Positions 23,801 to 34,600 of a stretch of DNA of 64,000 bases are shown piece by piece. The notes below the pieces were generated by a model. The model was not told the DNA's origin. It made no database searches and saw only the letters and a list, made by a program, of their open reading frames with translations. Origin of the DNA: Acanthaster planci (lineage: Eukaryota > Echinodermata > Asteroidea > Valvatida > Acanthasteridae); NCBI RefSeq assembly GCF_001949145.1, contig NW_019091619.1, positions 273,379 to 337,378 of the forward strand. Reading direction: 5' to 3'. The stretch's first letter is position 1. The number at the start of each line of letters is the position of its first letter. The position numbers and the translations under genes were made by a program.

Positions 23801-24097
23801 TGGTCATGTTTCTGGTCTTGTGACTGTTAATATTTCTGGTCTTGTGACTGGTCATGTTTCTGGTCTTGTGACTGGTCATGTTTCTGGTCTTGTGATGTCT
23901 GAAATGCAACACTGATGCTACATTTAAGCTATGCAACTGTAGGGTTATATTCATAATATGACACTAGTTAGAGACACGTCTGGGTCATTTGAATTCGAAT
24001 GATGCTGTGTTATGCTTGAATCCTATCCCCATTTTGTTTTTCTTTGGTAGGACTCTTGGATTGCTTACCTCCAGAATACCAAACAACTCTACATTGA
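11789..24097 (+). CDS. Cysteine synthase, bacterial CysK2-like PLP enzyme (complete, 11 exons)
   Basis: This is a fold-type II PLP enzyme. By family it makes L-cysteine from O-acetylserine and sulfide, or runs a related beta-replacement. Exons: 11789-11872, 14360-14397, 15122-15258, 16235-16285, 16885-17048, 19505-19619, 20698-20751, 21502-21722, 22029-22103, 22650-22755, 24051-24097. All phases agree; total 1092 bp, 363 residues. PLP lysine K72 is in GGGSVKDRA. The substrate loop TAGNTG (99-104) has Ala where most relatives have Ser. The phosphate cradle is GTGGT (208-212), EGIGQGR is at 258-264 and GASSG at 301-305. There is no heme-binding N-terminus and no CBS pair, so it is not cystathionine beta-synthase. 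NQFDN and TTGPEIWEQ match the CysK2 branch of proteobacteria and fungi. The first 28 residues are basic with scattered hydrophobics, so a mitochondrial presequence is possible. Activity and location are inferred. Confidence 0.93.
12595..12910. repeat. Inverted (fold-back) repeat, MITE-like
   Basis: The left arm at about 12615-12650 contains GGCACCCGACAGGTGC. The right arm at about 12848-12900 contains its reverse complement within GGCACCTGTCGGGTGCC. Translated outward, both arms read HLSGAL-SD-R, which shows that the homology spans more than the core. A second nested hairpin sits in the right arm. Confidence 0.65.
12875..12904. repeat. Perfect 13-bp hairpin
   Basis: CGACGAACGAAGG (12875-12887) and CCTTCGTTCGTCG (12892-12904) form a perfect stem with a 4-base loop, inside the right arm of the fold-back element. 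Confidence 0.9.
14360..14397 (+). CDS. Cysteine synthase exon 2
   Basis: This 38-bp exon encodes [12 protein letters not shown] and two bases of a lysine codon, which completes GMVGKTPLIRL with exon 3. The usual residue is Asn (GNTPL). The acceptor is TTCTTACAG and the donor GTACGA. Confidence 0.82.
15122..15258 (+). CDS. Cysteine synthase exon 3 (PLP lysine)
   Basis: It encodes [14 protein letters not shown] through [14 protein letters not shown] to the ALERG junction. K72 in SVKDR is the expected Schiff-base lysine. The donor is GTGAGT, phase 1. Confidence 0.93.
16235..16285 (+). CDS. Cysteine synthase exon 4 (substrate loop)
   Basis: It encodes [22 protein letters not shown] is the asparagine loop that binds the substrate carboxylate. 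The acceptor is CTTTCAG and the donor GTAATC, phase 1 on both sides. Confidence 0.92.
16885..17048 (+). CDS. Cysteine synthase exon 5
   Basis: It encodes [15 protein letters not shown], then [18 protein letters not shown] and the [12 protein letters not shown] segment. The donor GTAGGT follows a CAG codon, phase 0. Confidence 0.92.
17875..18050. repeat. 'AGCTTTTT' repeat, copy 1
   Basis: Repeated AGCTTTTTAGCT and TTTCAGCTTTTTT words occur in the intron between cysteine synthase exons 5 and 6. A reverse-complement relative lies at about 58740-58890, where AAAGCTGAAA words recur. Confidence 0.55.
18176..18606. repeat. Diverged internal direct repeat, unit about 350 bp
   Basis: GGCAATTATTTTAAGTCCGA (18176 on) and GGCAATTATTCTTAATCCTA (18526 on) begin two similar stretches of about 80 bp. 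TGACCTC-type words lie between. Same intron as the preceding repeat. Confidence 0.6.
19505..19619 (+). CDS. Cysteine synthase exon 6
   Basis: It encodes [19 protein letters not shown] and the following [10 protein letters not shown], the branch-typical region of CysK2-like enzymes. The acceptor is TTGTGCAG and the donor GTGATT, phase 1 out. Confidence 0.92.
19925..20190. repeat. SINE-like/dispersed repeat fragment
   Basis: ATTTGTGAACC...AAGGAGCCTCTGTTGCTAAG recurs at 31205-31275 as AAGGAGCCTCCGTTGCTAGG. The downstream text (TTGCCCAAAGTCACATCATG, then GAGTCAAACCTCTGAGGC) looks like a tRNA-derived SINE in reverse orientation. It lies in the intron between exons 6 and 7. Confidence 0.5.
20333..20442 (+). 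repeat. 21-bp tandem repeat, five copies
   Basis: The unit is about CCAACTCCCCCACTGCAGCAA; translated in frame it reads variants of TNSPTAA. It lies wholly in the intron between exons 6 and 7, so the apparent protein repeat is not thought to be expressed. Confidence 0.85.
20698..20751 (+). CDS. Cysteine synthase exon 7 (phosphate-binding loop)
   Basis: It encodes [17 protein letters not shown], holding the GTGGT loop that grips the PLP phosphate. The acceptor is ATATTGCAG and the donor GTAAAT. Confidence 0.92.
21502..21722 (+). CDS. Cysteine synthase exon 8
   Basis: This longest exon encodes residues 216-288 with [14 protein letters not shown] and [16 protein letters not shown], the EGIG region near the active-site entrance. 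The donor GTGAGC comes right after an ATG codon, phase 0. Confidence 0.93.
22029..22103 (+). CDS. Cysteine synthase exon 9
   Basis: It encodes [20 protein letters not shown]. The SSG serines contact the pyridine nitrogen of PLP in this fold. Phase 0 on both sides, donor GTATGT. Confidence 0.92.
22470..22612. repeat. 140-bp fold-back element
   Basis: The left arm (22471-22503) contains TTTGTTTGTTTCACAC. The right arm (22578-22612) contains GTGTGAAACAAACAGGCCCC. The arms are near-perfect reverse complements, with further pairing inside. It lies in the intron between exons 9 and 10, ending about 40 bp before exon 10. Confidence 0.8.
22650..22755 (+). CDS. Cysteine synthase exon 10
   Basis: It encodes [20 protein letters not shown] and the [11 protein letters not shown] segment typical of the C-terminal part of CysK2-like enzymes. 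The donor is GTGAGC, phase 1. Confidence 0.92.
23565..23900. repeat. 24-bp minisatellite
   Basis: The unit GGTCTTGTGACTGGTCATGT plus TTCT (24 bp) repeats about 13 times with variation. Because 24 is a multiple of three and stops are avoided, it is open on both strands: SGLVTGHV on plus, HKTRNMTS on minus. It lies in the last cysteine synthase intron, about 150 bp before exon 11. Confidence 0.9.
24051..24097 (+). CDS. Cysteine synthase exon 11 (stop)
   Basis: It encodes [15 protein letters not shown] and TGA. The acceptor TCTTTGGTAG is in phase with exon 10, so the SKG-L junction of the family is kept. Confidence 0.85.
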
Positions 24098-27000
24098 GGA
24101 TACCTCTAGATCTGATTTGACTTTTGAAACAACTCTGTTTTCACTAAATCTTATTTGGAAAATATCACTTCGGATTCTGTAGCGTTATGTTTCCAAATTG
24201 GTGGTTCACTTCATATGTTACATCCTCTTTTGTCTTTATTGAGCTTTAAATTGGAGAGCCAATTTTTCATGTGTGGTAAAGAATAGTCTGCATATCTGAA
24301 GCCATAGTTATATCCACTAGGCCTACCTGCTGTATATAAACAAGATCATGATTATTGGGTTCCTGGTTCAATTTCATGTCACCTGAACCTCGACTGTGCC
24401 AATTCTCAGTGATCCGGAGCGGATCACAATACTACCTGGATTATGGTGTACCTGGTACATGTGCGTACATCAGGCAACCTCAATTTCCACTCTTCTCTTG
24501 TTTTTGCTCATTCAGGCCAATCTGTCTCGGTTTAAATAGTCCAAATTTGCACATCCAGAACTGTGCCATCGCCAATTTCCTCCAAGCTGCCTTGGTAAAA
24601 ATTGGTGAAATTGAAAATGACAGTGCATGTAGTTGGTTTTATTCTCATGCTGCAGGCATTATGGAAAAGTACTCTATGCTCACTCTATGCTTCGGTGTTT
24701 CTGAACAGAAACTGAGATGGTGCATATTTAATATTTTAATTACTATCATACACATGCATGGTTTTGTCATGTGTTGAGTGTAGTGCACTGTGTGTGTTAT
24801 ACACATGTACCATACCACATGTGACTCATAATGTGTACTGTTCGTGGCCTCAATTTTTTGATCAGTACACATACAGTGTACATGAGTATTCCTTAAATTA
24901 TGTATCTATAATTTTATGACTGTTTCTGTTGATTGTTTTCATGATTGTAACCGTATACATGTATGTGTATTAACATCAATCAGTTCCAAAGGAAATTGTT
25001 GATATATACTGATTAGAGGAACCAAATTTGATCTATTTTTATATACATTACGCTCTGATATATATAGCACACTATATATATAGCACACTATGGGCAGCTG
25101 AGTTTTCAGAGAAAGAGTTCAGCTGCATCATAGCCTATACAAATTCATACTACAATAATATCATAAATTAGGTATGCCTATCTTACCTCCTGCAGACATC
25201 CGAATATCATCCTGAACACTCAAGAGACACATGAGATGACTTCAGCACCTGACAGTTTCTTGGCCTTATTCAGACACTCAGTTTTGCGACTTCCTTGTTC
25301 ATTATTACATGACTGGCCAGTCAGGGAGTTGTTTTATATGTAAACTGCCACATTTTTAGTAAATGTTATTGTGCACAATAAGTCTTTTAGGAACGCTTGA
25401 ATTGAATGTTGAAATTTTTCTTTTCCCAATTTTTTAACCTTTACCAAATATGTTTTTTGAATTGCGCATAACTGAATTATCCTTTGGAAGATTTTAAATC
25501 ATCATCTAAACACATTTTTCCTATTTTTACTTCATTTCTAATTCCATTTACTTGATGCAGTTTATACTTTAAGCCTTTCATTGATCGTAAATGCAAGCTA
25601 CCTCTACTTTTGTTTATTTTGTAGGCTCCAAAAATTACACTTCCTAAAATCAAATTGTTTCAGTTTAGTTACATAAAATAGCAACTCCAGGTAGTACCCT
25701 CTTGAAGCAAAAGATTGCACCCTTGGTACCCGCAGGTGCATCTGGATTTACTCCTGGAGGAGGCATTCAGCACCAGTACACTGACAAATCATTAACAGTG
25801 GAAGGAAAGCAAATTGGCCTTTCTTTAAATTTTTCCTTTCCTTTTTCTTTCCATTGGGGGCAGCCACCACCTTGCCCTCCCCAGTGCCCACCGCTCAAAG
25901 GGTTAACAGTACATATATGACTGATTTGATGTTTGCTGTATTTTGTAGAGGTTTATGAGTAAATAAATCATAATGATTTGGAAATCAAAGTATAAATTGG
26001 TAGTAGTGCCTTCTTTGTCACTTTCAGCCATTGTTTTGAGTGAGCCATAATATTGTAATGTTCGTTTTCATCCACCCAGAGCAGTGTACAAAACTTATAG
26101 AACATCAAAGATCAATTTTTCAGTGGAAAGTGTAAATGTTTTAGAGTTTGTTTTTAACTTCTTTCAATTTCTGCTTTCAAGTTTTTTCCTCCACCCATCA
26201 GCTGGCCCCTTTCCTCCCTCACACCCGACTAAAAAACAAACAAGAATTGTATTGAATTTGCAAAATCCAGTCCAGGCCTAAATAATTTACTGTTTTCATG
26301 GCTACTGTTCATAGTAATAATATGAACAGTAAATATAGAGTCTCAGCTTGTGTTTTGTGCTAACCTTGCTACTTAGAATGAAGAACATGAGGCAAATTGG
26401 TCTTCAATATGGAGCTAATTTTCACAATGCAGCTTTCTGAAAGTTTTGGGGAAATGCGTGGGTGGTTGAGGGCAGACGTCGTAGGGGAAAAAGAATGCAG
26501 TGGCTGTTTCAGTGTTGCAGTTGGTCATGGGCTTCTGAGGCAGTGTGATGCTACATGTATTCATGACACTGTTTGCTGACGGTGTCACAAAAATATACCA
26601 AAGGTCATCAAGCAAGATGGAGAACCTCCTTTCCAGGAAGTTGCATCAAGCTTTGAACTCCCTTTGGACGTAATTGGAGAATCTCTGGAATAGTGGAGCC
26701 TTTCAGTTCCAGCAGCTTAAAAAATCATTATAGGTAAGTCAATATTTTGATGTTTTTTCCCCTCCAAACTTAAATGTGTATCGAGAAGATGCCTACAGGT
26801 TATAAAGCCTCAACAGCCGTCAGTGCTCCAGTTGAATTGTTATTTTTGTAGTTTGTACCCGAGAGGTTTGGATAATCAACTCAGATTATACATACTTATT
26901 TTTTTCTTTTTGACAGCATTGCTGTAAGTTGCATTTGCAAACAATTCACGAGTTCATTTTATGCGCAATACCAAATAGTGATCAATTATTTATTTACGTT

Positions 27001-28567
27001 ACATGACGCTGTTATACATCATCACAAGAAGGGTGCGCAATGGACAGGCGTGGCCGAGAGTTTTGCTGTGGCAAAGGATATACTTAGTTTTGAATGAAAG
27101 ATTTATCAGAAAACAGCTCGGGGCAAATCACGGTACTTTAACATAGTGACAACATTTCCTGCACTGTACAGTCAGCTGCCAGTTGGCTGTGTGGTCAGAA
27201 ATTATGCTAAGCTGGAATTCTTAGAATTAAAAATCACTTGTGCAAGCAGGAAGTTGTGTTGTGACCATTAAGTTTTTGTTTCACAGCGAAAACAATAACA
27301 GGTTCCAGTCGTCCCTTTCTGACATACAGTTTTCGATGGAATGTTTACACTAGGGTGTGATCGAGACTACCTGTTCTGGTAACCATTCTGTATAATTGCT
27401 GAACAATTAGAGCATCTCCTTATTTAAATTTCTCTATTTGTTTCCATGACAACACCCTGAAATTATATTTCTGTCCTTTATAATGTTAGCAGTTTACCCC
27501 TGCCTCTAGTTTTTAATCTACCTGTTTGCAAATCAAAGTGTAGAAATACTCTTTGAAAACTGGTGCTACGAACAATCATCCCTTGGCACGCCAAAATCGT
27601 TACATACATGTACTACATACTTCAATTAAAAGTTGGAAAAGTCAGGTCATATCATCTATTTATTCCTGGCTAATTTTTAAATAAGATTACAAAAGCTGCA
27701 ATTCAGATTGTGAAAGCCGTACATGTATCAATTAATACAAACCATGTTCTTTCAGAAAGAAATAGAGCAAGAAAGCTGTAAGAAAAACATGGTTTGGATA
27801 CTTAGGATGAAGGTATTTTATTTAGCTTATGGCATCACGTAACAATTTCGGTAAAACTGAGAAACCTTTAACTTCTACACGGAGTGCCACATAAACAAAA
27901 GAGACTGAGCCCTCCAGTAAAGATGTTTCATTTTGATGAAGTGGATAACAAGGATACATGTAACACCCAACTGGACCTCTTTGTGTATTTTTGATTGGTA
28001 TCAATGACTGTAAGAACATCAATTAAGAGATTTGATATTTCTGGAGTTTGTCTTGCTCAGATGCTAGTGTTAAAAAACAAAGTGGTTTTAACGCATTACG
28101 TTAACACTAAATGCAAGTGTAATACTGTTGTATACTAGACCTAAATGGATTCTCTTTTAAAATGGCTAGATATATCCGTGTACGCACATGTATATCAGTA
28201 GTTTTACTTTCACACATTGTCATTGCTTTATCTTACTCAGGTTATTATTTTTTTTTAAAAAAGTTCCAAGCTTCTTGTTTCAGGAGTCATGTTTAATCGG
28301 ACGGATACTTTCACTCTCGTTGGCAGCAGTGCCTTTGTGGGTGGGTCCTGCTTAACACGAGGTTTCATACTTTAATGCATTCAGATTTCATTGCAGAGAC
28401 GGGGTCCACCGAGTACAGTACTAGTCCTGTGCTGATAATGAGTCAAACAGGGAAGAATAAATTTTAAGCATCAGCGATCAGCTGCCACCCCATCAGGATA
28501 GGGATCTGACAGCCAGCTGAACGTCTGACTTGCCCAAGTGAACATAGTTGTGTAGAATTCGGCAAGC
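24098..28567. other. Stretch between the cysteine synthase stop and the kinase gene
   Basis: 4.5 kb that should contain any ectodomain exons of the downstream receptor kinase. No Ig, fibronectin III or other ectodomain exon is recognised. A possible non-coding exon ends at about 26731 (ATTATAG before GTAAGTC), and a possible 5' exon starts at about 28396 after TTTCATTGCAG. A small direct duplication of TATATAGCACACTATA sits near 25060-25090. Confidence 0.5.
25962..25967 (+). promoter_or_regulatory. Candidate polyadenylation signal AATAAA for the cysteine synthase
   Basis: This is the first clear AATAAA found after the stop codon, 1.9 kb downstream. It would imply a long 3' UTR. A weaker nearer signal may be used instead. 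Confidence 0.3.
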
Positions 28568-28622
28568 ATGGATATAGCATCCTCAAAACCAGTGAGAGGG
28601 GACCAGCTAATTACAACAGATG
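28568..28622 (+). CDS. Candidate start exon of the TAM-like kinase
   Basis: ATG in context GCAAGCATGGAT opens 18 codons (MDIASSKPVRGDQLITTD) and one base before donor GTATGT. It fits the phase of the membrane-segment exon. There is no signal peptide. It is a model, not proven: a separate upstream ectodomain could splice in instead. Confidence 0.35.
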
Positions 28623-31600
28623 GTATGTGCAATATGTGATACACGTGCTAGAGTGAGCAGAGCTTGCTCTGAAAGTCTTTACATGTACTCCCTCTCTGCC
28701 ATAGGTGAACAATCATTGTCTGACAGGTGTTTTTTTTTACTTGAACCCAGATAAACGTTCAGCCCTGTTGGCAATATAAAAAAACATTGCCTACCCCCCC
28801 CATCCTAGCTTGGCTCAGTTACTTGGGGGTGTCAACAGTTCTTTTTTAATCATTTTCCGATTTGGGGTGAATACCCCCACCTTTAATGTAGGCTATCAGT
28901 GACTCCTTTTGAATCGGTCCAGCACTAGGTGTATTATGGTGTACAGTACACTGTTTGAACTGAAGCATACGACTGGATATGTTCAGTGGTTGTGTCCAGA
29001 TATCCCACGACACATTTGAAGATAACCATTCGCTTCATGGCATCATTGGTTCTTTCCATCAAGGCTCACTGTGGGAGACCGCCGATGTCATAGACACAGT
29101 TGGCACAGCAGATGACGTTGGGGTGCATGACCCATTCGTAGGGATCCTTGTGGCCTCAATTGCTCTCTGTGTCTTGGTGATCCTTATGCTGGTCATTACT
29201 TGCTGCTGGCAATTGTGAGTCTGATTCTGTTAGTTTTAGCTTTTATGGCAGAAGAAATCCCAAAACATTAAGAAGGATTTGGAAAAAAATAGTGGCCCAT
29301 GCACTGTATGAGAAAGCATTTCTGAAGGAGTCTTTAATTCGTTGGTTTTTTGTACAAAGTAGGAAAAAAAGTTCACGCTTGGATCTCATTATACTGGAAA
29401 AGTTGTATTAGATGCAGAAATATTAAAACGTAATTGTCAATCAGAATGTTTCAACCCGAAGAAAGAAACAAATTATTTATATTTATGTTTATATATACAT
29501 AACAGGATGTTCTTCCAACATTTGTGAAAGGCATAGCTCCAACTCATTCACGAGTCACGAGTTTCCCTCCATTTGACAAGATGACATAAACGAGTACTGT
29601 AACAAGAAAATTTTAAAATAACTCCAATGTTTATAAAAAGGAAAAAAAACTGTTTGCACAGTTTGGGCATGTGAACATATACACGTGCAAGTTTTCAGCC
29701 TAAATAAACTTACGTCAGTGTGCCCGACCCTAAGAACAGAACTCATGTTACAACCCGTCAGAATTAAAAAAAGAAAAAAAAACCTTTCACATTGTGTAAA
29801 CCTCTGTCCACAGTGAGGTACAAAAGACATATTTCAATCATGTAAGATACATTTAATGAATTATACAGAGGGAAGCACTGCAGTCAACGAGGTGAAAGTA
29901 TGCCTTTAGGACAGGCTAAGTTAAAACGAGAGTCGACGTTTATCTCACACGAAGACCATGCCTGCGGTGAATTCAGCATTAGCCCCAAGGTCTTCTGGGA
30001 AGAACTCAAGTGTAAGTCCTGAATGTGTAATTTCTTTTTGCACAAAATTTGTTTGCTCCAATAGAACACTAACCTCTAAAGGCAATACTAATGACGACAT
30101 TCAAACTGAAAAAAAGACAAATAATGCGCCTAAAATTCGGCAATTGGCATTAATTTACGACAAAGAATCAACAAAGTTTGACAACTTTGCAAGAGATTTG
30201 TGTCGAAGTGGGTTTCAACCAAAACTACTTTTTAAAACCAGCAATCCTGGCTCCTCCGATATCTGAGCACTTTTTCTGGACACCTTTTCAACCCACAACC
30301 CTTACGCCACGTAATATTATTTGTATAGACTAAAACAGTGCACTTGCCCAACCGTTGTTGTTTCATTTTTTTCTGTCAGTGGACGAACTTGCTCTTGATG
30401 ATGATGAGATGAAGGACAAGATTCGCGAGATTCTTATTCCAAGGAATAAACTGTCTATTCACAAGCTCATTGGTGAAGGTAATTACATGTTATCTTAAAG
30501 TGTTTTTAAGTGCAAAGAAACCAGTTGCAGTTTCCAAAGTTTCAACACGACTCATTTTGATAAATCTATAAAACCTTCGAAATGTTACAGAAGTGCGTCA
30601 CTAGCATTATACATTAACTGGAAACACTTGCAAAAATTATATTGATCAAAAAGCAGTTTATTAGTGAGACCAGCATCTGGACAGAAGAACACAATTCACC
30701 CGTGTTTCTGTGTTCCCCCAATTGTTGTGCAAAAGAAGTGCTGGTATACAGCTAATAAACGTATTCTTCAGGTTGGGTAGTATGACCACTGCATTGTTAA
30801 GTTCCGGTTTTCCTCCAGCTGTAAGTTTTAGTTGTCATTTTTCGGGGTTTATTTGCTCTGTTTTTCTAAGCACTTCGCAACGCTGTTGTAAGAGTGCAGT
30901 GAAACAATGGCATAGTTTCCCACTTGAAATGAAGGGCTGTTCTAGTTTTATGGGGAACGCATGGGGCCATTTCCACATCTGACTCAACTCCGACCTTGAA
31001 GTTGAATTTCTCTCGGTGTATTACTCACCAGGCCAGTATGCACAGGTCCACTTTGGCACTATGGTCAGTCCTTCCTTTTCCTGTGAGCAGAAGGTGGCGG
31101 TCAAGATCATGAAAGGTACAACTGTCGGTGTGACATGCACTGTGCTGATTCACAAACAGCTACTGAGATTGTTCATTTTGTTGATGGCGACGCAACGTTT
31201 ATGTGTGCATTTCATAGGCATTTGTGAACTAGGGAATTGCAATCCCTACCCAAGGAGCCTCCGTTGCTAGGAATATTGCACCCTTTCTTAGTCCCCCTGG
31301 GGGTAGATAGACTCGGACAAAAACAACACAAAACACTGCCCCCCCCCAGCTAAAGCTGCGGTACTTTTGGAATGTAGAATTTTTTTCAAGCTGAATCCTT
31401 CCTTGAAAGGCAGTTGCCAAACACATTTTGCAAGTGTCCGGGCCTTTGGTTAACTGGAACACAAGTTAGGCCCTATTTGTGAGTGTATTAGACACAACGT
31501 GAATAGTACCTCCGTGTCGGATGTAACGAATTTTGATGTAACAGGCAATCTGTCCGCTTTGAGTTGTACAGTACACTGAAGAGACACGGTTCTGCAACAG

Positions 31601-34600
31601 AAACCTATTTCTTTAGCCGATGAAAAAATCACTTTATTTGATGACCCGATCGATTTGCCAAATATTTGGGACAAAATAGAAATTTTATGGGATTGGATGT
31701 TTCAAACAAAATCCCACAAAATTAAAGTTTTTTCATTACAACTAATTCTCGTAAGATATTTGCTTAAGACAATGCTCCTAAAGCCCTTTTCGTGGAGAGA
31801 TAGAAGGGGAATCCACACCCCACCCCTTGATTTGCATTACGCTTTAATTAGGGTATCGCTTGCACGTCTTTACTTCTTTTTGGTAGAACATTGGACGGAT
31901 CAGGCGAGGAACCTGATCGAGGAAGGACTGCTGACCCTAGGATTGAACCACCCAAACATTCTGGCAATCATTGGTAATTAAGCTAACAATGGGTGCATTT
32001 GTGAAGCTTCGCGGGAGTTTTAAGTAAGACTGTGGGGGATGCAGTTCAACCCAAGTCAACTCACACAGCCTCTCATACCCAATACCAGTGTACACAGGTT
32101 GCATGAGGGGATGGGGCTATCATGGTTCCAGAGTTCAGCTACGCCCATGAAGAGAAGAGGGAGGCTAGAAATTATTGAAAAACGATTGAAAAATCAACAC
32201 CTAAGTCAGCGACTATTTTCATTCTTAATTAAATATTAACAGGAGAATTTGACTGGAAAAATAGAACATGAATATTAGCATCAACTACAACTGACCAGCA
32301 CCACCTTTAGCTAGTATCCCAGCACAATATCGTGTCCATGCAGCCCATTAAAAATACAAATCAAAGAACTTTTGCAGGATCAAACATTCTGTATTTTCAA
32401 TGCGAGCCTGGCCTCCCTCTGTTGTGGTCATAAAAACGCCTTGAGAATCACCCTTGATTCCACGGCATCATTCTGGTGCTTATTCACCTCCTTTGGTGAC
32501 CTCTGACCTCAGGTATTAGCCTAGAGTATACGCACACCAAGCAGATCAGGCCCCTGGTCGTCATGCCGTTCCTGGAAAATAGAGATCTGAACAGCTTCTT
32601 GAAGAACGTTCGACTGGCCCAAAATCAAGAGGTAAAAATAATCAATTGCTTCCACACTTGTTTCTTTCATGTTTGTGTCTTTTGACTAGTGGGCCCGCGT
32701 ATATATTTGTTTCAGAGGGAAATTATTAACTGCGCATGTCTTATTTTGAGGGTCATTTGCATGCGTGATGAAGGTCATGAGAATTCGTGCCATGCAAGCA
32801 GCTGCTTCGTTCCATGACAGTGTTTCCCTTTGGGACAAGCTACGAGCACGCAGCGTGGTCTTTTGAAGCGTGCGATACAGCATGTACTGTGCGCAATGTG
32901 CTGTACATGTACTGCGTTCTTGCGATGACGTCATCCATCAGCCTGGGCGAGCAAACGGCCAAAAGGTTTTAGGATCGTAGGATCTTTTTATTCATTTTGG
33001 GGTCATAATTAATGGGGTAAACATTAAATTTACAATGTTTTGAAATGGTTACCTATTTAATGTTATTTTAAAACACTTCACGTGAACTAAATATTTTCTA
33101 TATTTCTGTTACCCTTTAACATATGCCAGACACTGACATTCATAACGAACTGCTGCCTGGCTTGTTCCCTGATCACCCAGGGAACATCGTATCCTTCCGC
33201 AGTGCTACCATGTATGGGGCATACAGCCCATCCATTATTCAGACAGCTCAGTATGCGACACATCTGCCCATAGGTTTTAATGAGGGGAGGGGGAGCTTGC
33301 ACATCCCTCACCAAAAACAAATTGAAACTAAAACCAGGAAACTGAGGAAGCAACAAGCAAAAGAGAAAAAAGAAATTGAAAGAGTATAATAACCGCCAGT
33401 GTTTGTGACAATTAATGCCTTTCAGCGCACTCCCTTTCCGTGTCAATGATTTGTCAAATTTAACTGAAGAGTGCTTTGTCCAACCCCTCCACCCTCCTGG
33501 ACAAACCTGGTGATATCTATATGAAAATGCTAGGAGAAAATATAGTGAAATGCCCAATTCAACACCGAAATTTGGAATTTCTTCCTTTGGATATTTAAAA
33601 ATGAAGCCCAAGGCAATCTGATATAATTGTTCTGTAATTTTTGTAATTCGGCAGACTTTTAGCAAGTGCTGGTACTTTATGTGATAATCATCTAACTCAG
33701 TATATTGAATGCAATTAAGCCATTGCCCTGGTAAAGTCAGCATAGATATACTAACATTTTTCATGTTAGTATATCTATTAACTTTGTTGTCGATATGTAC
33801 TATCACCAACATATTAGCCCTTATAAGTGCCTTGAGGGGTTGTGTCTACAGCAGCTGTGATCTTTGCTTTGTTCACAGTTATGATATCAAAAGCATTTCG
33901 TTTTTTTGATAAAAACACCCGAGACTGTAGCGGCATTCCAAACAAACAAACGGAATCTGCTTCATACATGTACTACAGTGTAAAGATTTGCAATACTTGT
34001 ACACGCTGCTTAAAGTTTGACGATGTTGTTTGACTTGATTGAGCTCGGTCGAACTTTTAAGTAGCAGTTTGTGCAGTTCTTAAAGCATAAATCAACAAAT
34101 AGTCATTTGTCAAATCTGTTCTGTGATACCTCACTAAACCTCTCTTATTTCTTATCTTGTACTTTTGTAGTTGTCCTTGTCCTGGCGAGTGGATATGATG
34201 ATCCAAATAGCGACTGGAATGGAGTACATCGCCAATAACGGTATCATCCACAGGGACCTGGCCACCAGAAACTGCATGTAATGCTGTGAAAAATTGTAAA
34301 CATTCACCATTAAAAGTGCTCAATGAAAGGTGTTCAGGCATGCACTGCAGAACCTAGAGCAAATCATAAATGACAATGAAATTAAAACATTGTTTCATTT
34401 GAGTGGAAACTTTGCACAGATGAGAAAAGGTGTCAATATTCACGACATTTAAGAAAAATCGGTGAACATTCTTATGTACATCACGGGTAAAATCTCGCGG
34501 AAGCAATGCACACCACTAACACTGCATGCAAAGCTTATTCAGTAATTTAATTATTAATGATAAGTAAAATAATTAGAATTAATTACATTTGAATGAAATC

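Noticed and set aside
23565-23900. CRISPR-like array
   Set aside because: Units are contiguous 24-bp repeats without unique spacers, in an intron of an animal gene.
23549-23954. Repeat proteins reading SGLVTGHV or HKTRNMTS
   Set aside because: They are translations of an intronic minisatellite; no start, splice or family support.
11789-24097. Cystathionine beta-synthase
   Set aside because: No heme-binding N-terminus, no CBS-pair regulatory domain and length of 363 residues; motifs fit CysK2.
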